Assembly: GCA_026387135.1 (NCBI GenBank)
Contig: JAPLMH010000159.1
Location: forward strand, 1 to 24,509
Direction: 5' to 3'
DNA from: Candidatus Omnitrophota bacterium
Lineage (GTDB): Bacteria > Omnitrophota > Gorgyraeia > 2-01-FULL-45-10
DNA length: 24,509 nt
Shown: in pieces, positions 6,517 through 14,593 of the stretch
Layout of the letters: each line of letters opens with the position of its first letter
Position numbering within the stretch: position 1 is the first letter of the stretch
Made by a program: the position numbers and the translations under genes
The notes under the pieces: model-generated
What the model saw: only the letters and a program-made list of their open reading frames with translations
Database searches by the model: none
What the model was told of the DNA's origin: nothing

Positions 6517-6984
6517 ATGATGAAGATCATGGACTTTTTGAATAAAAAGGCCATATCGGTGGACATTAAAGCTACAGATAAAGAAGGCGTTATACGCGAA
6601 CTTGCGGACCTTCTGGCGAACGCTACCGACATGAAGAACAAGGAAGAGCTTATCAGGGCTGTCCTGGCCAGAGAAGCGTTAGGCTCGACCGGCATAGGGC
6701 AAGGCATAGGAATTCCCCATGCCAAAAGCCAGGTCGTTAAAGAGCTGGTCGCCGCATTCGGACTTTCAAAGGAGGGAGTGAACTTCGATTCCCTCGACGG
6801 CGAACTGGTCCATATATTCTTCCTGTTGATAGCTCCGGAAGAATCCGCAGGCCCTCACCTCAAGGCGCTTGCCAGGATATCCCGCATGCTCAAGGATAAA
6901 TATTTCAGAGAGCTCCTCAGAAAAGCAAAGAACGAGAGCGAGATCCTGCAGATAATCCAGGACGAAGATTCCAAGAAATATTAA
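6517..6984 (+). CDS. ptsN: PTS EIIA(Ntr)-family regulatory protein
   Basis: A 155-residue EIIA of the fructose/nitrogen type. The phospho-acceptor is H68 in GQGIGIPHAK, preceded by the family block REALGSTGIG (52-61). EIIA(Ntr) proteins accept phosphate through an EI/HPr relay and act as regulators (for example of potassium transport or stress responses) rather than moving sugars. AGGAG (6505-6509) lies 7 nt before the ATG at 6517. It heads a run that contains HPr and EI two and three genes later, so its phosphate donors are encoded alongside it. No EIIB or EIIC partner is visible in the window, which supports a regulatory role. Confidence 0.88.
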   Translation: MMKIMDFLNKKAISVDIKATDKEGVIRELADLLANATDMKNKEELIRAVLAREALGSTGIGQGIGIPHAKSQVVKELVAAFGLSKEGVNFDSLDGELVHIFFLLIAPEESAGPHLKALARISRMLKDKYFRELLRKAKNESEILQIIQDEDSKKY

Positions 6985-7004
6985 TATAAAGCGCTAGCTT
7001 CAAA

Positions 7005-8252
7005 ATGATAAAAATACTAAAAGCTTTTAAATGGCTTTATCCCGGCATGAGGGTCAAGAGATGGAGTTTCTTGGCCGTCTTTGGCGTCATTATGATATCT
7101 ATGGGGTTCGTCATGGTGATATCGGAGGCCACCTCTAAAAGCAAGACATTTGCCGCTGTGATAATAATAGCGGGCATACTAGCGGTCGTTACGGGGATAA
7201 AGCGCATAATAAAATCGTTCGTTACAATACTCCTTCCCTCAAAAGAAGGCGACCTTGTAGATAAGGTATATAATAAGCTCATATTGGAGAGGGGCCCTAA
7301 AGTGGTGGTGGTCGGAGGCGGGACGGGACTTTCGATGCTTCTGCACGGCCTAAAGGAGTATACGAGCAACATAACCGCCGTAGTTACCGTAGCGGATGAC
7401 GGCGGATCGAGCGGGCGTTTGAGGCAGGACTTCGATATGCTTCCGCCCGGCGATATAAGAAATTGCCTTGTGGCGCTGGCAGATGCCGAGCCGTTGATGG
7501 CCAAGCTCTTTCAGTTCAGGTTCGGAGAGGGGACGGAGCTAAAAGGGCACAACTTCGGCAATCTCTTCATTACGGCAATGACAAAAGTCGCGGGGGGTTT
7601 TGACGCGGCCATAAAAGAGTCGAGCAAGGTCCTGGCGATAAGAGGAAGCGTCGTGCCGTCCACGCTCAATAAGGTTACGCTCGTCGCACAGCATAATGAC
7701 GGAACGGAGAGCGCGGGGGAGAGCCAGATACCGAAAACGGGTAAGCCGATAAAGAGGATCCTCTTGAGGCCGGCGGGCTCAAAGCCCACTCACGAAGCCA
7801 TAGAGGCGATAAAGAAGGCCGACGGGATAATACTGGGTCCGGGAAGTTTATACACGAGCATAATGCCGAATCTTCTGGTGGAAAAGATCCATAAGGAGAT
7901 AATCGCATCTAAGGCCGTAAAGATATATGTCTGTAACGTGATGACTCAGAAGGGCGAGACCGAAGGCTATAAGGCCAGCGATCATCTCGGGGCTATCGTG
8001 GAGCATACCGCTCCCGGCATAGTCGACTACTGCATAGTCAATACCGCGAAGATACCGGACAGCATGATAGATAGATACAAAACCGAAGGTGCCAGCCCGG
8101 TCGCGGTCGACGCGGATAACATAAAGAAGATGAAATGTAAACTGATAGAGGCGCACATGATCATCACCAAGGACTATGTGAGGCATGACGCCGGGAAGCT
8201 TGCAAAGATAACGATAGATCTTATAGGAAGTTTAAAGAAAGCTAAATCCTAA
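7005..8252 (+). CDS. yvcK: YvcK/UPF0052-family protein with N-terminal membrane anchor
   Basis: A 415-residue member of the YvcK (CofD-like) family. The nucleotide-sugar-binding motifs are VVVVGGGTGLSMLLHGLK (100-117), ADDGGSSGRLR (130-140) and PPGDIRNC (147-154). In Bacillus, YvcK binds UDP-GlcNAc and is needed for growth on gluconeogenic substrates and for cell-wall control. Here about 95 extra N-terminal residues hold two hydrophobic helices (about 22-40 and 48-66), so the protein is probably membrane-tethered; longer YvcK proteins of this kind are known in other phyla. It has no evident Shine-Dalgarno and is followed 1 nt later by the HPr gene, echoing the yvcK-crh neighbourhood of Bacillus. 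A CofD-type F420 enzyme is unlikely, since no other F420 gene is present. Confidence 0.88.
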   Translation: MIKILKAFKWLYPGMRVKRWSFLAVFGVIMISMGFVMVISEATSKSKTFAAVIIIAGILAVVTGIKRIIKSFVTILLPSKEGDLVDKVYNKLILERGPKVVVVGGGTGLSMLLHGLKEYTSNITAVVTVADDGGSSGRLRQDFDMLPPGDIRNCLVALADAEPLMAKLFQFRFGEGTELKGHNFGNLFITAMTKVAGGFDAAIKESSKVLAIRGSVVPSTLNKVTLVAQHNDGTESAGESQIPKTGKPIKRILLRPAGSKPTHEAIEAIKKADGIILGPGSLYTSIMPNLLVEKIHKEIIASKAVKIYVCNVMTQKGETEGYKASDHLGAIVEHTAPGIVDYCIVNTAKIPDSMIDRYKTEGASPVAVDADNIKKMKCKLIEAHMIITKDYVRHDAGKLAKITIDLIGSLKKAKS

Positions 8253-8253
8253 G

Positions 8254-8541
8254 GTGAAAGAAGTCGTAGTGGTAGAGAAGATCGTAATAATAAAGAATAA
8301 GCAGGGCCTGCATGCCCGGCCGGCTGCGCTATTCGTCCAGATCGCTAATAAATTCGATTCCGATGTTATGGTCTCTAAAGGCAAGATAAAGGTGAACGGT
8401 AAATCCATAATGGGGATAATGATGCTGGAAGCCGGAAGTGGATCCAAGGTCACCATCACTACTAAGGGAGAGGACGCCCAGCAGGCAATCGCTGAGCTGG
8501 AGAGCCTTCTCTTGAGCGATATCGAGGATATCATAAAATGA
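8254..8541 (+). CDS. ptsH: HPr phosphocarrier protein
   Basis: A small PTS phosphocarrier of 90-95 residues. The histidine motif is GLHARPAA and the regulatory serine motif is NGKSIMG. The frame opens with GTG at 8254 (95 residues), 1 bp after the yvcK stop. A second in-frame GTG at 8269 would place the catalytic residue exactly at His15 and the HPr-kinase site exactly at Ser46, the usual HPr numbering, so the shorter form is quite possible; neither start has a strong Shine-Dalgarno. Having both the His and the Ser suggests control by EI and by an HPr kinase/phosphorylase, the latter not seen here. It overlaps ptsI by 4 nt (ATGA), so the two are probably translated together. Confidence 0.93.
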   Translation: MKEVVVVEKIVIIKNKQGLHARPAALFVQIANKFDSDVMVSKGKIKVNGKSIMGIMMLEAGSGSKVTITTKGEDAQQAIAELESLLLSDIEDIIK

Positions 8542-10304
8542 TCAAAGAAAAAGAGCTTATCTTAAGGGGTATCCCGGCCGCTCCAGGGATAATCACGGGT
8601 AAAGTGCTGCTTCTCGACAGGGAGCAGTATGTTATACCCAAGCGCGCGCTGAAAGACGATCAGATCGCGAACGAGATAAAGCATTTCAAGGACGCGCTTA
8701 TCCAGACGAAACAGGAAGTGATGGAGATAAAGAAGCGCATATCCGAGGAGCTCTCGGTAGAGCACGGCCAGATATTCAGCGCGCATCTCTTGGTAATAGA
8801 AGACAGCATGCTCATAGAAGAGGTAATAGCCAAGATCAAGAGAGATAAGCTTTCCGCCGAATATGTATTTCAGGATGTCCTGAAAAAATATATAAAAGTA
8901 TTCTCGGAGATGGACGATGAATACTTAAGAGGGCGCATAAGCGACATCAACGACATAGGTAAGAGGATACTGAAGAATCTTATCGGCGCCAGAGAAGACG
9001 CTCTCTCCACGTTAAAGGATAAGGCGATAGTGGTATCTTACGATCTTTCTCCGTCCGATACCGCCACTATGCACAAGAAGAATGTGATAGGATTTGCCAC
9101 CGACATAGGAAGCCGCACTTCGCATACCGCCATCATGGCCAAGTCTTTGGAGATACCGGCGGTCGTGGGCCTTGAGACTATAACCAAAGAAGCGAAGAAC
9201 GGCGATATCATGATAGTCGACGGGACACACGGCGTGGTGGTGATAAACCCTACCCCGGCGACGCTTAAGCATTATGAGTCGAGCCGTAAAAAATTAATAG
9301 CTTTCGGAAAGACCCTTCTGGATATGAAGGGCCTGCCGTGCGAGACGAAAGACGGCAGGAAGATAGGCCTGATGGCGAATATAGAACTGCAGGAAGACGT
9401 CGTTTCCGTTATCGCTCACGGCGCCGAGGGGATAGGGCTATACAGGACCGAATACTTTTACATGAACCGCAAAGACCTGCCGACCGAAGAAGAACAATTT
9501 AAGGAATATTCGATGGTCGCCAAGAAGATGAAGCCCTACACCGTAGTCATAAGGACGCTCGATCTGGGCGGGGATAAGTTCTTATCGCAGCTTGAGATAC
9601 CGCAGGAGATGAACCCGTTCATGGGATGGCGCGCCATAAGATTCTGCCTGGCAAGGCCCGATATATTCAAGACACAGCTGCGCGCCATACTGAGAGCTTC
9701 CGCTTTCGGGAAGCTGAAGATGATGTATCCGATGATATCGGGTATTGAGGAGCTGAAGCAGGCTAACGTCATCCTGGAAGAGGTTAGAAAGGATTTAAGG
9801 AAAGAGAGCATACCGTTCGACGAGAACATGGAAGTGGGCGCCATGATAGAGGTGCCGTCCGCTGCGTTGACGGCCGATATCTTAGCCAGGGAAGCAGAGT
9901 TCTTCTCTATAGGGACTAACGACCTCATCCAATATTCTTTGGCTGTCGACAGAGTAAACGAGAAGATAGCATATCTTTACGAACCGGCGCACCCCGCGGT
10001 ATTGCTTCTGATCAAAAATGTCATAGAGGCCGGCCACAGGGCGGGTATATGGGTCGGCATGTGCGGAGAGATGTCCGGAGACATAGTGATGACCCTCATA
10101 CTTTTAGGGCTCGGCCTTGATGAATTCTCCACATCGCCGATCGCGATCCCCGAGATCAAGAGGATAATAAGGTCGGTCACTATGGAGCAGGCAAAAGAGA
10201 TCGCCCAGCAGGCTCTTACGCTATCCACGGGCAAAGAGATAGAGAAGTTCGCCAGAAGAAAGCTTAAAGAGATAATCCCGGATATCGCCATAGAAATAGA
10301 ATAA
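8538..10304 (+). CDS. ptsI: PTS enzyme I (phosphoenolpyruvate-protein phosphotransferase)
   Basis: A full-length 588-residue enzyme I. It takes phosphate from PEP and passes it to HPr. The phospho-histidine is H196 in SRTSHTAIMAKS. The C-terminal TIM-barrel has the PEP/Mg motif GAEGIGLYRTEYF (295-307), a second PEP-site block around GTNDLIQYSLAVDR (459-472) and the catalytic cysteine C509 in VGMCGEMSGD. There is no N-terminal GAF domain, so it is the ordinary EI and not PtsP. The start overlaps the HPr stop (ATGA). With ptsN and ptsH upstream it completes an EI-HPr-EIIA relay without a visible sugar permease. It is followed 4 bp later by the isomerase gene. Confidence 0.95.
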   Translation: MIKEKELILRGIPAAPGIITGKVLLLDREQYVIPKRALKDDQIANEIKHFKDALIQTKQEVMEIKKRISEELSVEHGQIFSAHLLVIEDSMLIEEVIAKIKRDKLSAEYVFQDVLKKYIKVFSEMDDEYLRGRISDINDIGKRILKNLIGAREDALSTLKDKAIVVSYDLSPSDTATMHKKNVIGFATDIGSRTSHTAIMAKSLEIPAVVGLETITKEAKNGDIMIVDGTHGVVVINPTPATLKHYESSRKKLIAFGKTLLDMKGLPCETKDGRKIGLMANIELQEDVVSVIAHGAEGIGLYRTEYFYMNRKDLPTEEEQFKEYSMVAKKMKPYTVVIRTLDLGGDKFLSQLEIPQEMNPFMGWRAIRFCLARPDIFKTQLRAILRASAFGKLKMMYPMISGIEELKQANVILEEVRKDLRKESIPFDENMEVGAMIEVPSAALTADILAREAEFFSIGTNDLIQYSLAVDRVNEKIAYLYEPAHPAVLLLIKNVIEAGHRAGIWVGMCGEMSGDIVMTLILLGLGLDEFSTSPIAIPEIKRIIRSVTMEQAKEIAQQALTLSTGKEIEKFARRKLKEIIPDIAIEIE

Positions 10305-10308
10305 GTCG

Positions 10309-11379
10309 ATGATAGAATTGGACAGTTTTAAAAAAATAGAGAAGTATGATGAATCGAGCATGCTCGAGCTCATCGAATCTTTTCCCGACCAATGCCAGGA
10401 CGCCAAGTGCATAGGTGACGAGTTTGAGCTGCCCGAAAAGTTCAAGCGTCCCTACAAAAATATAGTCTGCACCGGCCTCGGAGGCTCGGCTATAGGAGCG
10501 GATCTCGTGAGATCCTATATTGCCGGAGACTCCCGGATCCCCATATCGGTGAACAGGAACTATACGCTTGCAAATTTCGTTAACGAAGAGACCCTTGTCA
10601 TAGTATCCAGCTATTCCGGTGATACGGAAGAGACCTTGAGCGCTTACCGCGAAGCTTTATCAAGAGGCTCCGATATAATAGTCATCACTTCGGGCGGCAA
10701 ACTTGAGAAGGCGGCTGAAAAAGACGATATTCCATGCCTGATCATCCCCGAGGGCTTTCCGCCGAGGTGCGCGCTGGGGTACTCGTTCTTTCCGCTCCTG
10801 ACGTTATTTGCCAAGATAGGGATAATAAAGGACCAGGCCGGGGCAATAAATGATGCCATACATAATTTAAGAAAATTGAAAGACTCAAAGTTAGGATATA
10901 AGGTCCCGGGCAAGGATAATCCCGCGAAGAAGATGGCCGCGGAGATATTCGGCAAGTTTCCCGTGGTCTATGCAAGCTCCGACCATATGGATGCCGTCGT
11001 CACCAGGTGGAGAGGGCAGTTTGCGGAGAACTCCAAGACCCTTTCGTCCGGACATCTCTTCCCGGAGCTGGATCACAATGAGATAGTCGGGTGGGAGAAT
11101 CCGAAAAAAGTATTGAAAGAATGCGTCGCTATAATCTTAAGGGACGCCGCCGATCATCCAAGGATATCGAAGAGGATGGATGCAACGAAAAATATTCTAA
11201 AGAGAGACAAAGTAAAAGTTCTGGAGGTAAACTCATCGGGTATTGAGCTTCTCGCCAGGATCTTCTCCCTCGTCTATATCGGGGACTTCGTAAGTTTTTA
11301 TCTGGCCATATTGAACGGCATAGACCCTACGCCAGTAGAGAAGATAACATATCTGAAGAAGGAGATGAGTAAGGCATGA
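10309..11379 (+). CDS. Bifunctional phosphoglucose/phosphomannose isomerase
   Basis: A 356-residue SIS-domain isomerase of the small, archaeal-type PGI/PMI family, which interconverts glucose-6-P, fructose-6-P and mannose-6-P. Visible motifs are GLGGSAIGAD (56-65), SSYSGDTEET (100-109, sugar-phosphate binding), PPRCALGY (151-158), and the likely catalytic E240 (QFAENSK) and H256 (PELDHNEIVGW). The length is normal for this family and much shorter than classical PGI. No good Shine-Dalgarno precedes the ATG, which lies 4 bp after ptsI, so it probably depends on readthrough from ptsI. It overlaps the next gene by ATGA (11376-11379). Together they could feed hexose phosphates into nucleotide-sugar synthesis. 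Confidence 0.88.
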   Translation: MIELDSFKKIEKYDESSMLELIESFPDQCQDAKCIGDEFELPEKFKRPYKNIVCTGLGGSAIGADLVRSYIAGDSRIPISVNRNYTLANFVNEETLVIVSSYSGDTEETLSAYREALSRGSDIIVITSGGKLEKAAEKDDIPCLIIPEGFPPRCALGYSFFPLLTLFAKIGIIKDQAGAINDAIHNLRKLKDSKLGYKVPGKDNPAKKMAAEIFGKFPVVYASSDHMDAVVTRWRGQFAENSKTLSSGHLFPELDHNEIVGWENPKKVLKECVAIILRDAADHPRISKRMDATKNILKRDKVKVLEVNSSGIELLARIFSLVYIGDFVSFYLAILNGIDPTPVEKITYLKKEMSKA

Positions 11380-12125
11380 AACTGCTCGTATTAGCGGCGG
11401 GATATGCGGTCAGGTTGCAGCCCCTTACCCTGGATACCCCAAAGCCCCTGTTGCCGATAGGCGGCAAGTCGATGATGGATAGAATTCTTGCCAAGACATC
11501 ATCCTTAAAGGATATAGACGCTATACATGTAGTGTCGAATCACAGGTTCTTTCAGAAGTTTGTGGAGTGGAAAAGCTCGCGTAAGGATGCGTCCAGGATA
11601 TCCTTAGTCGACGACGGCACCATGACCAACGATACCAGGCTAGGCGCGATACGCGATATGGAGCTTGCTATAAGAGAGGCCTCGATAGACGACGATCTCC
11701 TCGTTATCGCCGGAGACAATCTCTTCGATCTCGACCTGACTCTGTTCATGAAATTCGCCAAAAACCACAATGACGGTGTCTGTGTGGCACTGCATGATGT
11801 GGGAAGCATTGAGGCCGCGAAGAAGTTCGGAGTAGTACGTATCGATGGGAAAGGCCTTGTAACGGATTTTGAAGAGAAGCCTAAAGATCCCAAATCCACT
11901 CTGATATCCACGGGAATATATTTTTTCCCAAGGGCGAAGGTGGCCGGCCTTAACGAATATGTCAATTCCGAAGGCGCGAAGCTCGACGCGCCCGGTTATT
12001 ATATAAGATGGTTGAGCACCAACGATAAAGTTTATGGTTTTCCGTTCTCCGAAAAGTGGTACGATATAGGCGACCTGGAGTCGTACAGGAGAGCGGATGC
12101 AGAGTACACTAAAAAAGGAGAGTAA
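11376..12125 (+). CDS. Sugar-phosphate nucleotidyltransferase (RmlA/ManC-like)
   Basis: A 249-residue NTP-transferase fold enzyme that would make an NDP-sugar from a sugar 1-phosphate and an NTP. The N-terminal signature is LAAGYAVRLQPLT followed by PKPLLPIGG (residues 6-30); the metal-binding aspartate is in VIAGDNLFD (about 112), and EEKP plus STGIYFF blocks follow. The short length, without a C-terminal left-handed beta-helix, fits glucose- or mannose-1-phosphate nucleotidyltransferases. Sugar and nucleotide cannot be decided from motifs alone. AAGGAG lies about 10 nt before the ATG, which overlaps the isomerase stop. The neighbour could supply mannose-6-P or glucose-6-P, but a phosphomutase is missing in this window. 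metK follows after 3 bp. Confidence 0.82.
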   Translation: MKLLVLAAGYAVRLQPLTLDTPKPLLPIGGKSMMDRILAKTSSLKDIDAIHVVSNHRFFQKFVEWKSSRKDASRISLVDDGTMTNDTRLGAIRDMELAIREASIDDDLLVIAGDNLFDLDLTLFMKFAKNHNDGVCVALHDVGSIEAAKKFGVVRIDGKGLVTDFEEKPKDPKSTLISTGIYFFPRAKVAGLNEYVNSEGAKLDAPGYYIRWLSTNDKVYGFPFSEKWYDIGDLESYRRADAEYTKKGE

Positions 12126-12128
12126 AAG

Positions 12129-13300
12129 ATGTCGATGCATAAATATCTGTTTACCTCGGAGAGCGTGACAGAGGGTCACCCCGACAAAGTTTGCGATCAG
12201 GTATCGGACGGAGTACTTGATGAAGTTTTAAAGCAGGATCCGGCAGGCAGAGTCGCCTGCGAAACATACGTCACGATGGGCCTTATAATCATAGGCGGCG
12301 AGATCACGACCACGGCATATGTCGATATACATGAGCTGTGCCGGAAGATCCTGAAGAACATAGGGTACACGCACCAAAAATACGGGTTCGACTACCACAC
12401 CTGCGCGATACTGAATGCCATACACAAGCAATCGCCGAACATAGCCATGGGCGTGGACAGGGGCGGAGCCGGCGACCAGGGTATGATGATGGGATACGCG
12501 TGCAACGAAACACCCGAGCTCATGCCGCTCCCGATCATGCTCGCTCATAAACTTGCGCGCAAACTGGCTGAGATGAGAAAGAACGGTAAGCTTAAATATC
12601 TGGGCCCTGATGGTAAGAGCCAGGTAACGGTGGAATACCATAACGAAAAACCCGTCAAGGTCACTTCGGTCGTCCTGGCAAGCCAGCATACGGAAGAGGC
12701 GGTCGATAAGAAGACGGATCTCTTTTCGGAGGACGCAAGGCATGAGATCATAGAGAGGATAGCAAAGCCGGTCTTGAAAGAGTACATCGATAAGGATACA
12801 AAGTACTATATCAACCAGACCGGAAAGTTCCTGATCGGCGGGCCGCAGTCGGATACGGGAATGACCGGCCGCAAGATCATCGTGGACACATACGGCGGGA
12901 CCGTTTCACACGGCGGAGGCGCCTTCTCCGGTAAAGATCCGACGAAGGTCGACCGGTCGGCTGCCTATATGGGCAGGTATATCGCGAGAATCTCGTCGCT
13001 GCCGGTATTGCCGATAAACTATTAATACAGCTGGCGTATGTAATAGGGCATGCGGATCCTCTCTCCATAATGGTGAATACGTATGGAACCGGTAAATTAT
13101 CCGATGAGAAGATCATAAAGATAGTAAAGGACCATTTTGAGCTCACTCCGCACGGCATCATAGCCGAGCTGAAGCTGCGCGAATCGGACGGAAACAGATT
13201 TACACAGACCGCGGCCTATGGTCACTTCGGCAGGACCGAAGACGGATTTACGTGGGAGAAGACGGATCAGGTCAAAGACCTCAAAAAGTACTTAAAATAA
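12129..13300 (+). CDS. metK: S-adenosylmethionine synthetase, interrupted by a -1 frameshift near 12990
   Basis: MetK joins ATP and methionine to make SAM. The first frame (12129-13025) carries SESVTEGHPDKVCDQ, GGAGDQGMMMGYA and GGPQSDTGMTGRK, runs well as far as AAYMGRYIAR, then degenerates into an ISSLPVLPINY tail and stops. The rest of the protein continues in another frame from about 12992 (VAAGIADK-like, then LIQLAYVIGHADPLSIMVNTYGTGK and TAAYGHFGR) to TAA at 13300. Adding one A in GAGAAT at 12988-12991 restores a continuous, family-typical protein of about 390 residues. No slippery heptamer is seen there. A sequencing or assembly error is the likeliest cause, since metK is normally essential; a real mutation cannot be excluded. 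An AGGAG Shine-Dalgarno precedes the ATG. Candidate fragments are 12129-13025 and about 12992-13300. Confidence 0.9.
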
Positions 13301-13313
13301 ACGGAGACTTATA

Positions 13314-14570
13314 ATGAAATATGATGTTAAAGACTTAAAGCTGGCGAAGAAGGGCAAGCTGCGTATAGAGTGGGCGAACGAATACATGAAGGTGCTCCAG
13401 CTCATCCGCAAGCATTTTAAGGCAGAGAAGCCGTTGAAGGGATTGAATGTGGCCTGCTGCCTTCACGTGACGACAGAGACGGCGAACCTTGCCCTTACAT
13501 TAAAGGAAGGCGGCGCCAATGTATTTGTATGCGCTTCCAACCCTCTGAGCACCCAGGATGATGTGGCTGCCTCCATGGTCAAGGATATGGGGATATCCAC
13601 GTTCGCCATCAAGGGAGAGGACAACAAGACATACTACAAACATATCGAGAGCGTCCTGGAAGCCGATATCCATGTCACCATGGACGATGGCGCGGATCTC
13701 GTCTCGATGATACATAAGACAAAAAAACATCTCGCCGAAAATATAATAGGCGGGACCGAAGAGACGACGACAGGCGTGATAAGGTTAAGGAGCCTCGAGA
13801 GGCAGGGACTTCTCATGTACCCGATAATCGCCGTCAACGACGCTTCCACAAAGCACTTGTTCGACAACAGATACGGCACCGGACAGTCTACGCTGGACGG
13901 TATTATCAGGGCGACGAACGTCCTGGTCTGCGGATCAAATTTTGTAGTCTGCGGATACGGATGGTGCGGCAGAGGCGTAGCGATGCGCGCCAGAGGCATG
14001 GGCGCGAATGTGATAATAATCGAAATAGATCCCATGAAGGCCCTCGAGGCTGTCATGGACGGCTATAGCGTGATGCCCCTTAAGAAGGCGGCCGGGATAG
14101 GGGACGTATTCGTCACTCTTACCGGAGATATAAATGTAATACGAAAAGAGCATTTCGAAGTGATGAAGGACGGAGCGATAGTGGCGAATTCCGGGCATTT
14201 CAATGTTGAGCTTGATATCCCGGCGCTCGAAAAGATGTCGAAAGGCAAGAGGATGGTCCGGGAATTTGTGGAAGAGTATACGCTCAAAAGCGGCAAGCGT
14301 ATAAATCTTCTGGGCGAAGGGCGCCTTATCAATCTGGCCGCGGCGGAAGGCCATCCGGCCAGCGTTATGGATATGAGCTTTGCCAACCAGGCGCTTTCGT
14401 GTGAATATATGGCGAAGAATTACAAAAAACTGGAGAGTAAGGTATATAAAGTGCCTGATCTTCTCGACAAGAATATCGCGAAGTTAAAGTTAGAATCTTT
14501 GGGTATCGACATAGATACGCTGACCAAAGAACAGAAAGAGTATCTGGATAGCTGGGAGATCGGAACTTAA
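13314..14570 (+). CDS. ahcY: Adenosylhomocysteinase
   Basis: A 418-residue S-adenosylhomocysteine hydrolase that splits SAH into adenosine and homocysteine, removing the product inhibitor of methyltransferases. Motifs are CLHVTTETANL (49-59), GGTEETTTG (146-154), NDASTKHLFDNRYGTGQS (175-192) and the NAD-binding loop CGYGWCGRGVA (213-223). The length lacks the roughly 40-residue insertion of many bacterial and eukaryotic forms and resembles archaeal or Thermotoga-type enzymes. GGAG precedes the ATG by about 9 nt. It follows metK by 13 bp, a sensible pairing of SAM synthesis and SAH removal. The reaction is reversible in vitro; flux direction depends on removal of adenosine and homocysteine, whose enzymes are not in the window. 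Confidence 0.95.
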   Translation: MKYDVKDLKLAKKGKLRIEWANEYMKVLQLIRKHFKAEKPLKGLNVACCLHVTTETANLALTLKEGGANVFVCASNPLSTQDDVAASMVKDMGISTFAIKGEDNKTYYKHIESVLEADIHVTMDDGADLVSMIHKTKKHLAENIIGGTEETTTGVIRLRSLERQGLLMYPIIAVNDASTKHLFDNRYGTGQSTLDGIIRATNVLVCGSNFVVCGYGWCGRGVAMRARGMGANVIIIEIDPMKALEAVMDGYSVMPLKKAAGIGDVFVTLTGDINVIRKEHFEVMKDGAIVANSGHFNVELDIPALEKMSKGKRMVREFVEEYTLKSGKRINLLGEGRLINLAAAEGHPASVMDMSFANQALSCEYMAKNYKKLESKVYKVPDLLDKNIAKLKLESLGIDIDTLTKEQKEYLDSWEIGT

Positions 14571-14593
14571 ATTTAAAAAAAGGAGCTATGGCA

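Noticed and set aside
12100..12128. SAM riboswitch upstream of metK
   Set aside because: Only 3 bp separate metK from the preceding gene; no riboswitch-like leader exists here or before the MetP-like gene.
12984..12998. Programmed ribosomal frameshift in metK
   Set aside because: There is no slippery heptamer or stimulatory structure evident, and MetK is not known to use frameshifting.
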